Below are positions 38,421 to 47,430 of a stretch of 64,000 nucleotides of DNA, one piece after another. Within the stretch, counting starts at the first letter, position 1, and each line of letters starts with the position of its first letter. The translations under genes were made by a program, and so were the position numbers. Source of the stretch: Terebella lapidaria (taxonomy: Eukaryota > Annelida > Polychaeta > Terebellida > Terebellidae). The notes beneath the pieces were generated by a model. That model ran no database searches and had not been told where the DNA came from. It saw only the letters and a list, made by a program, of their open reading frames with translations. The DNA lies in assembly GCA_949152475.1 (NCBI GenBank), contig OX424555.1, forward strand, positions 10,372,868 through 10,436,867, written 5' to 3'.

Positions 38421-41400
38421 AACATGCAAATACGGTCTAATTGTCTATTGTTTGAGTTCTGATGGATGGAAATGTCACCGCATTAAAACCGGTTCCAACG
38501 AAACGGAACAACATTTTCAGGAACCATATCCCAAAGGTCAAGCACGAGAAACGCTGGCCACGCGGGTGAAAGTTTAGTGCTCGATGTCAATCAATTCAGT
38601 CACCTGTTTGCCTGGTGCTACCGAAGTTATCACAAAGCCTTTCAATCCCGGAGATGCTCTGTATCAAATGAAGCCTATCACTACTTTGAGAAGTATAATG
38701 GAATATGATAAAAGAATTATGATGATATCGTATACATGAGTGGCATTGGGTCTGGGGATGAATTGCGCTGGACTTGAATTTGACAGGCCATACATAATGC
38801 AACTGTTCGTTAGAGGACGAATAATGGCTTTGATGAGCTTCATGTTTCCCTGTCAAATTCTAAGCATACAGTGACCTCCGTTTCGATACTGATAAAATGA
38901 CAACAATGCTATATGTGTACACATGTAATTATGGCGAGTGGTCTAAATGTTCTTTCCACTCATAGTGGGAAAACATTCCCTCTAACCTTCGACTCGAACC
39001 AATTTTTTAAAATCAAAATTCCACGTGTTTATAGAACACATTAACTGTGTCACATGTCCCAATGGTTCCAATAATCACTTTAACATGCAGATTGTGATCT
39101 TGTATTGTCTCGGTGGTAAAGCCCACGTCAGTCCTCTCCTGCTATTGCGAAAAAGGATGCGGGTTGTGGGAAATGTCATCAAACACGTCTGCAGATGTCA
39201 AAAGTTTGGATAGGGGCATGAAATTTGTATCTGGGCTGGGGAAGACTACCGCCCATCAGGTATCAACTGCTCCCGTCTGGTAAATACCACTTCGATTTTT
39301 TCACACAAATTCTGCTAGGGAATTGTTTGCTTACTCTGTAGCATTTCAGCTACTAGTCCGGCAAATTCCATTTATGTCTTGTGTATTATATTCCTATACA
39401 GTGCACCTATGACATGTTATTAGCGAATGGACATATTTGATGTTACTTTGTTAGGGCCCTGATTTCCCCGTAATTTGTTGTGGTTCTCGGTAACTGATAA
39501 AGGCTGTGCACACAAAATTAATGATAACTCCTCTCTCCCATCTTGTGTAGTTATATCATATCACCTATCATATGAAGCAGCTAGAGTATGTGTTTAACAT
39601 CTAACATGGACTAGATCGAATTATAATGTGCCAACAGGTTGGATTATGGGTGTGAAACAAAATCGGATTTTATCATAGACCATCTCATACACCAATTCCA
39701 TCATGAGTTTTGCTTTGAAGATTGGACAGCACACCTTTGGTCATATTCAACCACATGGTACACATTCTTCAGTGCACAATACCAAAATTATTCAACAGTA
39801 CAGTCTAGAATTGTATGTGATCAATCCAGGAGATAGATATCTTGAGAACGCTGATGGTTATATGTCCCACAAAGTAGAAATTCTGAAAATACATTTGCAT
39901 CTTGCCGATGAATGTAGAGTCAAATTTCTTTTCTCAATGAACTGTTGAGTGGGAGTTAAATGGGATCAACATAGATTATATTATCATGTTCTAAATCCGA
40001 CGAATTGACTGACGTTGAAACGTTATTTCATTACGGTAATGAAGTTTATCTACTTCAAATTGAAAACGTTCTAAGCAGTGAAGACAAGAAGACATTTTAG
40101 GTCAAAAGTAGACGGTGCTTAGAAGATTACCAACACAATCACAAACTCTCATGCAAAAGTTGATGTGGGTTTATTGTGTTCCCAACATTAAATAAACTTC
40201 AATAAATGATTAAATGCCAACATTTATTATTTTTCACAAGATGTTTTAGTAGATTCGATAGAGCGTTGTACATTGCTCTTACCGTGAAATACTTAGAATG
40301 CGACATCATGACAGATTCGTAAGACATCCCCTAATATATGTACACGATCTGGCTATTCAATAAAAATCTTTCAAGTGTCATTCCATGTTTGTAACACAAT
40401 TCCTCTAGTAATATACGATATAGGTAAATTTGTGTAGAAGAAGATTTGATATATTACCTAAAATCACTATGTAGCGAACATTTTCTGTATATGTAGTTTT
40501 AATATATAAAATCAAGGCAACTTCCAACACCTAAATGTATGGATAAACTATTCATACCGGACGTAGCCATGTTGGATATCCGATTAGGTAAATGGGTGTT
40601 TATGTAATCCAATGAACTGGATCTCAAAACCCTGAGGCCTCAAACCCATTTGCAAATTTCATAACTTTTGTTCTATATATAGCATCCATCCCAATTAATG
40701 CCTCAGAACAATTCATGATCGGGCAACCGTTTATGGTTTTCTCTCACCATGTACACAATTGTATAATGGATGTGTCTTGTGCATCTCAGGACTACTACAT
40801 TGTGATATTTAACATATCATACATACCATACATATCTGGTGTATATTACATGCGCTGAACTTATTACCCTTTGTATATCATGCAATGATTAGAGAAATGA
40901 TAATGAAAGGATAATGATATCCTTTCAAGGATAAATCCATGTCTGCCATGCAACTAGATCTATTTAAGTTAAGGTTAGGTTTGGGGAATTCCTGACGGGT
41001 GCCACTAGTGGGGCAGGAAATGCTCACTCTTTCCGGAACACCTGATTTCACCTCCTAATGGCCATTTACGGGGGTTCATGAGTTTCCCTGTCATTTTAGT
41101 TTTCTCTCACTTCGCCTGATACGACTTTCTGTCCCCGGACTATGAGATTGGATAACGGACCCTGTTTGCTCGGAATACTTAATACTGGGTATTGATTCCA
41201 CGTCTATTTCAATGATCTAATCCTAATGCCAGTTCCACCATACCATTAGACGGTGTCATCATCTGTGAACTAGCAATAAGAAATTGCAAAATCATCTCGT
41301 TGAGGATAGCGACATCCATACAACACCTAGCCCATGTCAACGGATTTTGTTCCATAGAATGTCAGGAAGTTAATCCCAAGTCCTTCAACTTCCTCACAAC

Positions 41401-41470
41401 TCAACAGTATAATCCAGCATGACGTCAACCATAATGATTAGCAGGTGTTCTGAAACCATCCAAAATCATG
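38421..41470. repeat. Mostly noncoding stretch paralogous to 60400-62480
   Basis: Segments such as GGGAATTGTTTGCTTACTCT (near 39318), GAGTGGGAGTTAAATGGGAT (39949) and ATGATTAGAGAAATGATA (40886) recur in the same order at 60420, 61207 and 62437. The two tracts are therefore diverged copies of one segment. A frame at 39703-39948 gives 81 residues but is not kept in the other copy. I see no confident gene. Confidence 0.5.
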
Positions 41471-41522
41471 CAAATTAATTGAAGCTTTTTTTACGTATCG
41501 TATTTGTGATGATTTTTTTCCA

Positions 41523-41819
41523 GTAACGAAGTTTATAAAATTTCTCCCAGGACCAAAGGATAAAGATCAGGTGGTGAAACGCCATGTGGTAGAAATCGTG
41601 ATCGCTTCAGGTAAATACCCGAAAAATACGACAGGACGTGTTCAGGAGATGAGCCTGTGTGAGTTAAGGGTAGAATGGGATCGAGTCTTTGCCTTCGTTA
41701 CCAGTATAGCACATCCGCCCTACATGTCTACACGTGTAGCTCTGGTCAGCCTAAATTCCCCAGAGATCACGGCACAGACATCTCAATATAGACAAGAGTT
41801 AAAATGCAAATATTTGTAG
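41523..41819 (+). CDS. Hypothetical exon or ORF of unknown function
   Basis: A strong polypyrimidine tract and TTTTTTTCCAG precede an open frame. It begins TKFIKFLPGPKDKDQVVKRH and continues, with an ATG at 41571, as VVEIVIASGKYPKNTTG to a stop at 41819. A possible donor (TCAG|GTAAAT) lies at 41609-41616, so a shorter 88-bp exon is an alternative. The composition looks more coding-like than its surroundings and the frame contains a Lys-Arg pair. It is on the same strand and about 6 kb upstream of the neuropeptide exon, so it could be an upstream exon of that gene; this is speculative. No domain was recognised. Confidence 0.25.
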   Translation, partial: VTKFIKFLPGPKDKDQVVKRHVVEIVIASGKYPKNTTGRVQEMSLCELRVEWDRVFAFVTSIAHPPYMSTRVALVSLNSPEITAQTSQYRQELKCKYL

Positions 41820-42363
41820 CCAAATTCTTTCGGAGGTAGACCTGAATATTGCAGGGAGATTCGATCAAAGTGCAATATGAAATGAAATGTGCTTACCACA
41901 TCAAGAATTAGTACCGTAACTGACTAGCACCATGACAGCCTGAGCGACTAGCACCATGCTGATTTCCAGGGCAGACCAGATACATGACACCCATCGTAAA
42001 CAGACAGCCGTAAAAAGTGCAGCCCCATTACATGACTTCGCCATGGTTTCAGTTACTAGGCAACACTGTAGGGATTTTTGTTATTTTCATCGAAACTAAA
42101 ATCACGATACATGATGACGCTCTCATTTGTAAATTGTCTCCGAAAAGGACTAAGTGTATGAGTAAAGCACAAAAATTAATGATCCAAGCTAAACGATGTT
42201 TTTTATTAGGTAAACCAGTACCTACAAACATCATCACAGAAAGCTATAGTTTTCAGAAACACATTATGGAATGAACTTTCTCATATATATAATGGTTGTA
42301 GATACTGTATAATTTACAAGTGCATGTGATTTTTTTCTGCAATGTCTATAACACATGTCGTTG

Positions 42364-42512
42364 CTTGATATATTCGTCCCATCATGCGTTTGATGATCAA
42401 TAAATATATTAATGTGTGCAAAAAACAAATCCAAAACTTGATATATTCGTCCCATCATGCGTTTGATGATCAATAAATATATCAGTGTGTGCCAAAAAAC
42501 AAATCCAAAACT
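42364..42512. repeat. Tandem duplication of a 74-bp unit
   Basis: Two adjacent near-identical copies of a unit contain TTGATATATTCGTCCCATCA, GCGTTTGATGATC and AATAAATATAT, and end AACAAATCCAAAACT. The unit includes an internal ATCATGCGTTTGATGAT hairpin. Confidence 0.85.
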
Positions 42513-42619
42513 ATATATATCAAGTGACATTCGCATGTGTTTGTTTGATTATCGACATTAATACATAATAATGGCATGCCAAATAAAATGGCCTGCAGAT
42601 TCAGGCGTATGAAAACAAC

Positions 42620-43135
42620 ATGAAAATCAGTGGTAATCAAGAAGAATTTCCAGAACCCACTCACCCAAGCCTACAGGTGAATGTGCATTCGTTCGAATTA
42701 CCTCATCGTCTCTCTGAAACAATAACTCCACCTCACCTGCCCCCCGTCCATGCCGACCGCACCCAGGCGACCCTACGTCTCCCGGACTCGGAAAGTTCCG
42801 AACCACTCATGCAGCCACAAGCCACCGGCGGTACGAGTGTTATTGCCTGTTATTATTGCACGCCTTTATTACGTGCTGTCCACTCAGACCCATCAAGCAA
42901 CGCTTCAATAAAGCAAACTGGGCAACATACACATCTATCAAATCTGGCAAACATACCTTTCGAAAGGCGTGTGCTCAGAAATTATGACACGTTCCATGCC
43001 AGCGCCAAGTTTATGGCATCAATCGTTTCAACCGAGGACAATGTGCTGGCCAGTCAAGTGTCCACCTTGTCAAATCACTGGCACGGAAACGGCACCACTC
43101 TTCCTTCCCTTCCCTCGATCAATTATGCCAAATAG
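42620..43135 (+). CDS. Hypothetical ORF, 171 codons
   Basis: The frame from the ATG at 42620 to the stop at 43135 is longer than most noncoding frames here and lies in a locally GC-richer stretch. The predicted protein is rich in Pro, Ser, Thr and His (for example TPPHLPPVHADRTQ), with no signal peptide, transmembrane segment or domain that I recognise. A GGCGGTACGAGTG stretch inside could act as a donor, so it might be an exon rather than a whole gene. The next feature downstream is the CAC-ended element at 43349. It may be spurious. Confidence 0.25.
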   Translation: MKISGNQEEFPEPTHPSLQVNVHSFELPHRLSETITPPHLPPVHADRTQATLRLPDSESSEPLMQPQATGGTSVIACYYCTPLLRAVHSDPSSNASIKQTGQHTHLSNLANIPFERRVLRNYDTFHASAKFMASIVSTEDNVLASQVSTLSNHWHGNGTTLPSLPSINYAK

Positions 43136-43737
43136 TGCTTTTTCTCGCTGGAAAATGACCATGAAATGAATCAGAGCTTCGGCGTCATTCTGGTGTTTCC
43201 CAGAACTGTGTATACATATGTTTCCAGACAAAAGTTCCGGTATTCTCCATGCATAAAAATGGCCCGGAATCTGTCCAAATACACACACTGGACATAAGTG
43301 TCACCCCTTGCATTACGAGAGAAACCGTAGTCGTTTGATTTCGCTAAACACCCTGCAGCTAGCCGCCGAACGTTATCTGACCCAGTTCTGTTGTGTTGGG
43401 GTCAGATCATGTTTATGTTAACGTTCTGTTGTCTTCAAAAGTCCGACATATGATGTAAACAGGTGAAAAAATAACAATTGCCAAGTAAGTACACTTTCAT
43501 AATCTATTCGATTCCATGTCCGAGGATGTTATGAAAAGTTGTGCATTGAGATTGCTACACTGTGACTAAGAATTTGGATGAAAAGTGTCTTGCACTGCGA
43601 CGATGTAAAACTGAAGTCCGGGATGGATGTAAACTTCCGTCAATTTGGAGCATGTAAAATTAGCATTTTTGAGAGAAATTTTGCATATATGTACAAAGGT
43701 TGTTCAGTTTGAAATTTATACACAATACTATAAGTTA

Positions 43738-43868
43738 TCATGGGCTTCAGACCCCCAATACGGCGTGATATCTGCCTGAAGTCACCATATACCACGAGGC
43801 CGCAGGCCGAGTGGGATATGCTGACTGAAGGCAGATATCCTGCCGTATTGGGGTCTGAAGTCCATGGT
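43738..43868. repeat. Palindrome 1 with CGAGGCC-GCA-GGCCGAG tip
   Basis: Two arms of about 55 bp (CTTCAGACCCCCAATACGGC and its complement, plus GATATCTGCC/GGCAGATATC) face each other. The tip is 43795-43811: a GGCC/GGCC stem with the triloop GCA, and CGA/GAG outside it, which aligns as tandem G-A and A-G mismatches closed by a C-G pair. Copies of parts of the arm recur downstream (AATACGGCGTGGTATTGTCG near 43979). Confidence 0.85.
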
Positions 43869-44427
43869 AACGATTTTATCATTGGATCATATGGAGCTCT
43901 CCAAAACGTCATTCCATATTACACGCCTGAAGCCCACGATACAGAAAATATCGTGGGGTTGCGTCACAGCTCTCCAAATACGGCGTGGTATTGTCGGAGA
44001 GTTGACCAATCAGAATCGCGCATTTGCAGCGATGATAAATTGTTGTATCTGTCCTTAATTTTGTGTTGTCAATTGATCCGTGACATAATAACGTTCTGTG
44101 GCTCGGGTTAACGTTCTGTTGATGCTTGAAACGTAATCATGGATTCCTCATCTCACCATATGGAAGCAACATTTATGAGGTTGAGATTCTCGACCTTTAA
44201 CGTTCATTGTTCGGTACATTGTATAGGACGAACGAGACTGAACAGCATTCACAGATATTAAATCCTGACTATAATTCGATCCACAGAACGTTAACCACGG
44301 TAGCAGAACGTCATTTCAACAACAAAACAATTATCATTCGTGTATTACACCTATTCATGCCCTGTTGTCACACACTGTCCAATATGTGCATTCAATGTTA
44401 CATATGACATTTCGCAATATTGTGTAT

Positions 44428-44533
44428 AGGAGAAAGGACGAAAAAGTGTGGATTCTTTGAATTGAATGCTCGAGGCCGCGAAGCGGCCGAGAGCATTGAA
44501 ATCAAAGAATCCACATCTTTTGAGTCTTTTCTC
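44428..44533. repeat. Palindrome 2 with a d(GCGAAGC) tip
   Basis: Arms of about 43 bp, built on GTGTGGATTCTTTGAATT, fold around 44471-44491. The apex at 44478-44484 is exactly GCGAAGC, a heptamer known for forming an unusually stable DNA mini-hairpin. CGAGGCC and GGCCGAG outside it give tandem G-A/A-G mismatches as in palindrome 1. A third copy of the arm (GTGTGGATTCTTTAAATC) lies at 44639-44656. Confidence 0.85.
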
Positions 44534-44680
44534 CGACTTAAAACATGTGTAGGCCTAGTCATGTGTAGATACAATATAATAGTATTACAAACGTGAGTTG
44601 CGTCATGTATGCTTTGCGCGTCATGCATACAGACTGAAAGTGTGGATTCTTTAAATCAATGAACCATTGCGAGTGACATG

Positions 44681-44690
44681 ATATAAATAC
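44681..44690 (+). promoter_or_regulatory. TATA box upstream of the BH3-like frame
   Basis: ATATAAATAC lies 54 bp upstream of the ATG at 44735 and fits a core TATA element. GCGTCATG motifs, resembling CRE half-sites, lie at about 44600 and 44618. Spacing to the expected start site near 44710 is plausible. Activity is untested. Confidence 0.4.
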
Positions 44691-44734
44691 AATTGCGCGA
44701 AACCCAGAAAATCACTCGACTTGACACTGACAAA

Positions 44735-44941
44735 ATGCAGGGGCAAGTAAGCGACGATGACGATATCTTCATCACACAGAGAAAAATCAGTTTTGATTTG
44801 AATGCATCTGTAGATAGCGATCAAGCGTTCGATGTAGCACAGATGCTCGGAAATATTGGTGACAAAACACTCCGAATTGGATATCGGACTACGAGTGGCG
44901 AAACAGTATGTATAGACTATTCGAAGTTGCTGTATATCTGA
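44735..44941 (+). CDS. Small hypothetical protein with a BH3-like motif
   Basis: This is a 68-codon frame. After an acidic start (SDDDDIF) it contains AFDVAQMLGNIGDK at residues 31-44. The pattern of hydrophobics at 34, 38 and 41 followed by Gly42-Asp43 matches the BH3 helix of Bcl-2 family proteins (LxxxGD core, compare IAQELRRIGDE of Bim). A TATA box lies 54 bp upstream. Possible donors at 44906 (GTATGT) and 44910 (GTATAG) would end the exon at GET or GETV. The second could join in frame to an acceptor at 45058, giving a DDKLVSTYRKFEASLDSA tail that stops at 45144. It lies between palindromes 2 and 3 within the CAC-ended element, so it may be a captured or passenger gene. A chance match remains possible, because BH3 motifs are short. 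Confidence 0.35.
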   Translation: MQGQVSDDDDIFITQRKISFDLNASVDSDQAFDVAQMLGNIGDKTLRIGYRTTSGETVCIDYSKLLYI

Positions 44942-45639
44942 TTAAATGTTTCTATAATGACAGTTTGTGGTAACTGGTATAATAACTAACAGTAATTATG
45001 ATTCATGCTTTTAGGCCTAATCTTCCGGCGTATCGACCTGTATATTCTGACATCTCAGACGACAAACTCGTGTCAACATACCGGAAATTCGAGGCTTCGT
45101 TGGATAGCGCATCTCAGAGTGGAATGCCGACACAGAACAGCTGAGATTACTTTGCATAATGGACATAAACGACAATGTCAGCAAATTCATGTAAAAATTT
45201 GAAAAATTACCATATCTGGTAAAGTAATAACGAGAGAATGAGTTGATGAAAACTGTCTCACGTCTCTGTAAGGATGCTGGATTAGATGGATATCGAACAA
45301 ATAATTCCTTACGAGCCACAGCCGCTTAGCGTATGTTTGAACTGGTCATCGTTCTCTGGCTGTCCGTCCGTACAAGCGCGTGTCCGACGCCAAGCGCAAG
45401 AAGATAAGTGCAGCAATCTCAAGCACAGGTAGCGCTACGGAGGATCCACGCTCTGAATGTCCCATAAGAAACAAAGACCAGTTGCCAATCAACATGACTG
45501 GCATGAAATGACTTGAAATATGCTGTTATGTAATATGTAATATCACATATACTGGTTATGTACACGAACTTATCCAAAAATATTCTGTGTGAGCTCTGCA
45601 AATAAACATGTATCATGAATAACCGTTGATTCTGTAATA

Positions 45640-45742
45640 GAGAAAGTACGAGTAACTGTCCATTCGTAGATCTGAAAGGCCGAGGCCCGAAGGGCCGAGG
45701 CTTTTCAGATCTACGAATGGACAGTTTACGAGTGCTTTCTCT
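45640..45742. repeat. Palindrome 3 with CCGAGG-CCC-GAA-GGG-CCGAGG tip
   Basis: Arms around CTGTCCATTCGTAGATCTGA and its complement meet at 45680-45700. The apex is a GAA triloop (45689-45691) closed by CCC/GGG, with CCGAGG on both sides so that G-A/A-G mismatches stack between C-G pairs. Smaller inverted copies of GTCCATTC/GAATGGAC follow at 45773-45840, and two GTGTGACGTCA (CRE-like) sites lie at about 45850 and 45957. Confidence 0.85.
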
Positions 45743-46714
45743 GACTTAAAATACACCCCCAGACTGTCCATTCTTAGACTCAATAAGAATGGACTACATT
45801 CTTTTATTTCTGTCCATTCCTGAAAAAGAATGGAGCGAACAAACAATAGTGTGACGTCACAGGTGTATTTTAATTTCAAAGTGTTGGAAATTGTGCGTTA
45901 AGAATCCCCGGCTTCTAGTTGATTCCTCAAAAATAATCCACACTTCACACAATAGTGTGACGTCATCATAATGTTTTAATTTAAGACTAAAATTAGGTAC
46001 CAAAATACATTGAACAGTGAACAATGTTCGTGGAAATGAGCAAAGTGTCAACATTACATGACACTTTTCCCAATATTGGGCTATAAAATCAAGACTCAGA
46101 GCAATACGTACAATTCTAGGGTATTCGGGACATGGAATCCACATGTAGTCGATGCACAAGTCCAACAATATGATGAGGAAAAATATATTTTGTTCCCGTA
46201 TATCTTCATATCTGGTGCATTAGAACGTTAACATAAACATGATCTGACTCCAACACAATAGAATTGGGTCAGATAACGTTCGGCGGCTAGCTGCAGGATG
46301 TAAAAGGCTCTGTCCGGACTAAAGAATGCCATAAGCATATTGTCTAGTATCGTAGAGTGATATGTGATGGTGGTGGATAATCTGCCTTATCCATGTTAAT
46401 GAATAACGAACAGGCTATGATTACATAAAACAAATACTGAGCACGAACATTTTCTTCATAGTTTCCTGAGTCAATGGAAAGAAGATTTTGTCTAAAAGAA
46501 TTGTGTAAAAAAAACACCATGTAAATATAGCGGTGAAAGGTATTGTTCGGTGAAACATGTATTTGGTATAATCAGAGATAAATATGAAGCTCATTGATAC
46601 AAAAAATGAGTGCACAGCTATATTACCATAAAAGTGTAAATATCTTCTACAAGTTATATCTAAATAGTATAGGCAAGTTGTATATTTGTGTTGATATTAT
46701 TGTCCGTCCAAAGA

Positions 46715-46945
46715 TTATATAGGTACGGAAGCGCGTTGAGGCCAGATAATGAAAAGTGTGAAAATATATTTATCTGGCGGCCGCCACTTAATTATCTGGC
46801 CATTATATTTACCATAATATTTTTATTCAACAACATATGCCTAAATACGGAAGACCGTTAGTGCCAGGTGTGAAAATATATTTAAGTGGCGGCCGCCACA
46901 TAATTACCTGGCGGCCGCCACTTAATTATCTGGCGGCCGAATCTA
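46715..46945. repeat. Repeat built on GGCGGCCGCC palindromes
   Basis: Four occurrences of GGCGGCC or GGCGGCCGCC (a NotI site) alternate with ACTTAATTATCTGG or ACATAATTACCTGG spacers. Each of the two halves starts with a TACGGAAG segment and GTGTGAAAATATATTTA. It looks like a tandem pair of a small palindromic element. No coding capacity. Confidence 0.75.
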
Positions 46946-47430
46946 ATATGATGCTCGTACTATAATAAAATGTATTTGAAACGTATGTCATTTGTTGGTA
47001 ATATCTGCGTAATGTTACCATACTCATCTTTGACACTGCAAATGTGAGTTTTAGTGTCATCTAAACTATTCACTCAAGAAAACAGGTACTCTATGATGTT
47101 CATGTCGTACTAATGAAAATTCCATAGAGATGTTTGGATTTTATCTCAAAACTTTCATCACTGTCATTCTCACATGATTGGTCTTTCTTTTGTGTATTTC
47201 ATATCCAACAAAACCTTGAACATGACAAACCAGATGTGACCGGGATAGGATTCTATTTTTGAAGCAAAAATCTTCCACGTGTTAGATTCCATGTGTCTTT
47301 TTATTACGAGAAAAGATGAAAACAACCACAAACTCTTTATTTCTACTATCACCTAAAAATACTTGAAGCATGATGTTGGAAATTACATGCATGCATTCTT
47401 ATAATGATGCTTATTTTTCTTCATCGCCAG
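46946..47430. other. Presumed intron upstream of the neuropeptide exon
   Basis: AT-rich sequence without a gene-like frame. It ends in a pyrimidine-rich tract and CATCGCCAG at 47422-47430, a good splice acceptor. A signal-peptide exon is expected further upstream but was not recognised. Confidence 0.45.

Larger units (their letters stand above)
43349..46300. mobile_element. 2952-bp CAC-ended DNA transposon with TAAA duplication, carrying secondary insertions
   Basis: The left end CACCCTGCAGCTAGCCGCCG continues as AACGTTA and is complemented at the right end. TAAA flanks both sides (43345-43348 and 46301-46304). A relative at 58712-59779 has the same ends and the same TAAA duplication. Four-bp duplications with CAC termini fit the Chapaev/CACTA-like group, but no transposase is visible, so the class is inference. 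Compared with the 1068-bp relative, two blocks are extra here: about 43730-44045, with palindrome 1, and about 44417-45975, with palindromes 2 and 3 and a small TATA-driven frame. Confidence 0.75.

Noticed and set aside
42350-42520. Regular direct repeats considered as a CRISPR-like array
   Set aside because: There are only two copies with no spacer between them; it is a plain tandem duplication in an animal genome.
47404-47430. ATG codons at the 5' end of the neuropeptide frame as the start
   Set aside because: They fall in a polypyrimidine tract directly before a CAG acceptor and would give a leader too short to be a signal peptide, so an upstream exon is more likely.
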